DNA from: Longispora albida DSM 44784
GTDB taxonomy: Bacteria; Actinomycetota; Actinomycetes; Mycobacteriales; Micromonosporaceae
Direction of reading: 5' to 3'
Length of the DNA stretch: 64,000 nt
NCBI RefSeq assembly: GCF_000379825.1
Contig: NZ_KB903814.1
Location: 665,151 to 729,150 of the forward strand
Part shown: positions 60,792 through 64,000 of the stretch, in pieces
How the letters are laid out: the number at the start of each line of letters is the position of its first letter
Numbering within the stretch: position 1 is the stretch's first letter
Position numbers and translations under genes: made by a program
Notes under the pieces: generated by a model
Database searches by the model: none
What the model was told of the DNA's origin: nothing
The model's input: only the letters and a program-made list of their open reading frames with translations

Positions 60792-61787
60792 ATGCTGCTG
60801 AACCCTGGTCTTGACCTGACCCTGCGCCCGATGCGCTACCCCGACTTCTACGAGCGTTACCGGGGCGGCATCCGCAACACGTGGACGGTCGAGGAGGTCG
60901 ACCTCGCCTCCGACCTGCCCGACCTCGCCACGCTCAGCCCCGGCGAGCGGCACCTGGTCAACCGGCTCGTCGCCTTCTTCGCGACCGGCGACACGATCGT
61001 GGCCAACAACCTGGTGCTCAACCTCTACAAGCACATCAACGCGCCCGAGGCCCGGCTGTACCTGTCCCGCCAGCTCTTCGAGGAGGCGGTGCACGTCCAG
61101 TTCTACCTGACGCTGCTGGACACGTACCTGCCCGACGACGCCGACCGGGCCGAGGCCTTCGCCGCCGTCGAGCACATCCCGTCGATCCGGGCCAAGGCAC
61201 AGTTCTGCTTCCGCTGGATCGACTCACTGTCCAAGGTGGACGAGCTGCGGACCAAGGACGAGCGGCGCGCCTTCCTGCTCAACCTGATCTGCTTCGCGGC
61301 GTGCATCGAGGGGCTGTTCTTCTACGGAGCCTTCGCGTACGTGTACTGGCTGCGGTCGCGCGGCCTGCTCGACGGGCTGGCCACCGGCACCAACTGGGTG
61401 TTCCGCGACGAGTCGATGCACATGGACTTCGCGTTCGCCGTGGTGGACGTCGTGCGCGCCGAGGAGCCGGACCTCTTCGACGACGAGCTCGGCAAGCAGG
61501 TCGTACTGATGCTGGAGGAGGCCGTCGAGGCCGAGATGCAGTTCGCGCACGACCTGTGCGGGGAGGGCCTGGCAGGCATGACGGCCACCGACATGCGCTC
61601 ATACCTCGAGTACGTCGCCGACCAGCGGCTCGCCCGCCTCGGCCTGCCCGCCCGCTACGGCTCGGCGAACCCGTTCCCGTTCATGGCCCTCCAGGACGTT
61701 CAGGAACTCGCCAACTTCTTCGAGCGCCGGGTCACCGCGTACCAGACAGCCGTCGCGGGCACCGTCTCGCTGGACGAGGACTTCTAA
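60792..61787 (+). CDS. nrdB: Class I ribonucleotide reductase small subunit
   Basis: A 331-residue di-iron/dimanganese ferritin-like protein. Metal ligands and radical Tyr are visible: Asp in ATGDTIVANN, the ExxHxxxY pattern in FEEAVHVQFYLTLLD, Glu in CIEGLFFYGAFAYVY and ExxH in FRDESMHMDFAF. The Tyr position is kept, so it is a Tyr-radical type. ATG at 60792 follows AAGGA, 32 bases after nrdA. Its C-terminus ends in an acidic LDEDF tail that should dock to NrdA. Confidence 0.94.
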   Translation: MLLNPGLDLTLRPMRYPDFYERYRGGIRNTWTVEEVDLASDLPDLATLSPGERHLVNRLVAFFATGDTIVANNLVLNLYKHINAPEARLYLSRQLFEEAVHVQFYLTLLDTYLPDDADRAEAFAAVEHIPSIRAKAQFCFRWIDSLSKVDELRTKDERRAFLLNLICFAACIEGLFFYGAFAYVYWLRSRGLLDGLATGTNWVFRDESMHMDFAFAVVDVVRAEEPDLFDDELGKQVVLMLEEAVEAEMQFAHDLCGEGLAGMTATDMRSYLEYVADQRLARLGLPARYGSANPFPFMALQDVQELANFFERRVTAYQTAVAGTVSLDEDF

Positions 61788-61790
61788 CGC

Positions 61791-62555
61791 TCAAGGGCGT
61801 GTCCTGCGGGCGAGGTGGGCGGTGATGTCGGCGAAGATCTCCACGGTCGCCGGCAACGCCCGCAGGATCTGGGTGTACACCTGTTCCCGGTCGGCGGGCG
61901 CCAGCTCCAGGTACGCCGAGACCGTGGAGAGCATGCCCACGTAGCCGGCGGCGCTCATCGTCCAGCGCCGCCCGGCCACGACCTGCCGCACGTCGGTGAA
62001 CAACTCGGACCGCTCAAGCTCCGTACCTGGCCACTGCATCTCCTGCTCCGGCGGCGTGCCGTCCGGCGAGGGGATCTCGTCCGTGTCCAGGTACGGCGCA
62101 CGGGCAGCCTGGACAGCCCGCTCGACGGCCGGATCAGCCAGCCGGATCGGCCCGCCGAACGAAGCCACCACGCCACCGGGCTCCAGCAGGGCCGCCATCC
62201 GCGTCCAGCGGCCTTCCGGGCGGGTCCAGTGCAGCGCGGCGGCCGCGTAGACGAGTCCATATCGCTCAGTCAGCGGCAGGTCCTCGAACGTGGCGCGCAG
62301 GGTCCTGACACCTGCCGGTACGTGCTTGCGCAGCTCGGCGAGCATGGCCTCGTCGGGCTCGGTCGCGGTGACCTCGACTCCCCGGCCACTGAACAACCGG
62401 GTCGCCTTCCCGGTCCCGGCCCCGATCTCAAGCGCTGTACGGATCGGGCGCCCCGCGTAGGCCGCCACCAGGTCGAAGATCTCCTCCGGATACCCGGGCC
62501 GGAACCGCTCGTAGGCTTCCGCCACTGCCCCGAAACTCAGCGCACGCACAGACAT
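61791..62555 (-). CDS. Class I SAM-dependent methyltransferase
   Basis: A 254-residue methyltransferase. SAM-binding motif I is ALEIGAGTGKATRLF (about residues 42-56), motif II is VEVTATEPDEAML, and LVYAAAALHW is motif IV. The form matches small-molecule methyltransferases of the ubiE/trans-aconitate type; the substrate is unknown. ATG at 62555 has AGGA eight bases before; ATG at 62564 is the alternative. Confidence 0.85.
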   Translation of the reverse strand: MSVRALSFGAVAEAYERFRPGYPEEIFDLVAAYAGRPIRTALEIGAGTGKATRLFSGRGVEVTATEPDEAMLAELRKHVPAGVRTLRATFEDLPLTERYGLVYAAAALHWTRPEGRWTRMAALLEPGGVVASFGGPIRLADPAVERAVQAARAPYLDTDEIPSPDGTPPEQEMQWPGTELERSELFTDVRQVVAGRRWTMSAAGYVGMLSTVSAYLELAPADREQVYTQILRALPATVEIFADITAHLARRTRP

Positions 62556-62621
62556 GACCAGCATCCTGCCCGAGCACGACCAGCGACGAAAGGAAGTTTG
62601 CCTGCCGCCAGGTACAAAGTG

Positions 62622-62660
62622 GAAAGGGGTCTTTCGAAAGGAGTCTTTCGACTGTAGGGT
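62622..62660 (+). promoter_or_regulatory. Tandem palindromes at the ArsR-type gene promoter
   Basis: GAAAG-GGGT-CTTTC (62622-62635) and CGAAAG-GAGT-CTTTCG (62635-62650) are adjacent palindromes sharing a central CTTTCGAAAG (62631-62640). TAGGGT (62655-62660) is a -10 six bases before the ATG at 62667, so the sites sit over the promoter of a likely leaderless, autoregulated gene. Confidence 0.65.
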
Positions 62661-62666
62661 GCTGGC

Positions 62667-63260
62667 ATGACCTCAGTGCCGCACCGGCAGGTGTCCGATC
62701 CCGGGGAGCTGCGTGCCCTCGCCCATCCACTTCGGATCCGGTTGATGGAGGAGCTGGTCGCGCATGGTGCGCAGACCGCTTCGCAGCTCGCGGAGCTGGT
62801 CGGCGAGAGCCCGGCGAACTGCTCGTGGCACCTCCGGCTGCTCCAGCGTTACGGCTTCATCGAGGAGGCTCCGGGTGGCACCGGCCGCCAGCGGCCCTGG
62901 CAGATGGTGCTCGCCTCACGGAGCTGGGGCACCGGCAGCCCGGAGGAGAGCCCCGAGCTGGCGCTGGCCGGTGACGAGGCGACACGCGTCCTCTATCGCC
63001 GGGAGCTCGACGCCTTCAGCAACTGGCTGTCCGCCCGGCGGGCTGAGGCCGCCGGATGGCGGGAATCCGGATTCAGCAACTCCAGCCTCGCGTGGCTGAC
63101 CGCAGCCGAGCTGGAGGAGATTGGCAAGAGAATCAGCGAAGTGCTCGCCCCGCAGGCCGAGCGGTTCCTCGACCCGGCGGCCCGCCCCGAGGGCGCGCGG
63201 CTCGTCCGGCTGATCGCGTGGGGCGTCCCCAGCACCAGTACCCCTCATGAGGAGAAGTGA
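62667..63260 (+). CDS. ArsR-type winged-helix regulator
   Basis: A 197-residue regulator. The winged helix spans residues 14-75 (LRALAHPLRIRLMEEL, QTASQLAELVGESPANCSWH). The longer C-terminal half is helical. No metal-binding Cys pair is evident, so it probably senses a small molecule. It overlaps the next MFS gene by one base (TGATG) and should regulate it. Confidence 0.9.
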   Translation: MTSVPHRQVSDPGELRALAHPLRIRLMEELVAHGAQTASQLAELVGESPANCSWHLRLLQRYGFIEEAPGGTGRQRPWQMVLASRSWGTGSPEESPELALAGDEATRVLYRRELDAFSNWLSARRAEAAGWRESGFSNSSLAWLTAAELEEIGKRISEVLAPQAERFLDPAARPEGARLVRLIAWGVPSTSTPHEEK

Positions 63261-64000
63261 TGCGCGCGGTCTTCCGTCATCGTGAGTTCCGGCTGCTGTT
63301 CGCCGGGCAGTCCGCGAGCATGATCGGCGACATGCTGCTGATGCTGGTGTTCGGCATCTGGGTCAAGGAGCTCACCGGCTCCAACGGGGCGGCTGGCGCC
63401 ACGATCCTGTGCATGGTCCTGCCGGGGCTGTTCTCTCCCCTGCTCGGTTTCGTCGTGGACCGCTTTCCCCGCAAGGGTTTCCTGATCGTCGCCAACCTGC
63501 TCTCCGCTGCCGCGCTGCTTCCGCTCCTGGCCGTCGCCAGCAAGGAGCAGGTCTGGATCGTGTACCTGGTGGCAGCCTGCTTCGGCCTGTCAGCCAACCT
63601 CCTGGGCGGCGCGCTGTCCGCACTGATCAAGGACATGCTCCCCGAGGAACTGCTCGCCGAGGCCAACGGCGCACTCCGCACGGTCGGCGAGGGCCTGCGC
63701 CTAGCCGCGCCGATCGCCGGAGCCGGGCTGTACGTCACGGTCGGCGGCGCGGTGGTCGGCCTGCTCGACGCCGCCAGTTTCGTGATCGCGGCTGGCGTGA
63801 TCGCGGCGCTGAAGGTACGCGGCACGAAGCCGGAGCGGATCGCGGCGAACCTCTGGGCCGAGATAACGGCCGGGGCCCGGCACCTGTTCACCGAGGCGGC
63901 GCTGCGCCGGACCGTGACCGGCCTGGCCGTGGCGACGGGGGCGTTCGGCCTGTTCGACTCGATGCTTTTCGCCCTGGTGGAGCATGGGCTGCACCGGTCC
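63260..64000 (+). CDS. MFS transporter, cut by the window end
   Basis: The first 247 codons of a major facilitator with at least six transmembrane helices. REFRLLFAGQSASMIGDMLL begins helix 1, and GFVVDRFPRKGFLIVANLL is the motif A loop. The pattern resembles MFS drug exporters of the DHA3 type (inference). It is translationally coupled to the ArsR-type gene and runs off the window, so its end cannot be seen. Confidence 0.85.
   Translation, partial: MRAVFRHREFRLLFAGQSASMIGDMLLMLVFGIWVKELTGSNGAAGATILCMVLPGLFSPLLGFVVDRFPRKGFLIVANLLSAAALLPLLAVASKEQVWIVYLVAACFGLSANLLGGALSALIKDMLPEELLAEANGALRTVGEGLRLAAPIAGAGLYVTVGGAVVGLLDAASFVIAAGVIAALKVRGTKPERIAANLWAEITAGARHLFTEAALRRTVTGLAVATGAFGLFDSMLFALVEHGLHRS

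Overview
The window is very GC-rich DNA with dense coding on both strands, frequent GTG and some TTG starts, many 4-base stop/start overlaps (ATGA, GTGA), and several actinomycete hallmark genes: a SARP/AfsR-type regulator with NB-ARC and TPR regions, a SigE-type ECF sigma factor, an STAS antagonist, roadblock/LC7 proteins, an ImuB/DnaE2 mutasome and a class I ribonucleotide reductase behind a B12 riboswitch. I infer a filamentous actinomycete, possibly Micromonosporaceae-like. It is ordinary chromosome: I see no tRNA, rRNA, insertion sequence, CRISPR array or prophage.

Layout. 1-3.1 kb: a class-C beta-lactamase-like hydrolase, a hemerythrin protein and a LysR regulator. 3.1-8.5 kb (minus strand): a CadD-like transporter, an acetyltransferase, an amidohydrolase and UDP-glucose dehydrogenase in one overlapping operon, then the 5-oxoprolinase operon pxpA-pxpB-pxpC. 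8.5-12.3 kb: an EF-hand protein, a small unknown, the tail of a lost flavin reductase, an HD-domain protein, a lipoprotein and a GH19 chitinase. 12.3-24.9 kb (minus strand): an 11-gene operon that mixes a Pst-type phosphate ABC transporter (C, A, S, B) with two more substrate-binding-like proteins, a WxL-like protein, a DUF916-like partner, a secreted protein with an LPXTG-like tail and a sortase homologue that has lost its catalytic residues. 25-29.2 kb: a DUF6458-type membrane protein, an STAS protein, a PadR/hydrolase pair, three roadblock proteins and an acetyltransferase. 29.3-39.3 kb: DNA-damage mutagenesis genes (frameshifted imuA', imuB, dnaE2) with two LexA-like boxes, interrupted by an M4 protease, a hydrolase and a WYL regulator. 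39.3-45.1 kb: NAT, a CGNR regulator, MFS, GNAT, a luciferase-like oxidoreductase and small membrane or exported proteins. 45.1-49.2 kb (minus strand): a tight four-gene cassette encoding an NrtR-like Nudix regulator, a J-domain pseudokinase, a vWA protein and a divergent adenylosuccinate synthetase, preceded by a 39-bp palindrome. 49.3-56.8 kb: SigE plus a membrane propeller protein, a lipoprotein/PrsW/unknown operon, the SARP regulator and a small cysteine-containing secreted protein. 56.8-64 kb: a TetR/DUF6326 pair with a double operator, the riboswitch-controlled nrdA-nrdB, a methyltransferase, and an ArsR/MFS pair cut by the window end.

The two most unusual systems are the Pst/WxL hybrid operon and the Nudix/J-pseudokinase/vWA/PurA-like cassette. 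A recurring regulatory theme is a TANNNT -10 hexamer 6-7 bases before the start codon, which suggests many leaderless mRNAs; several regulators also have clear inverted repeats at their own promoters.
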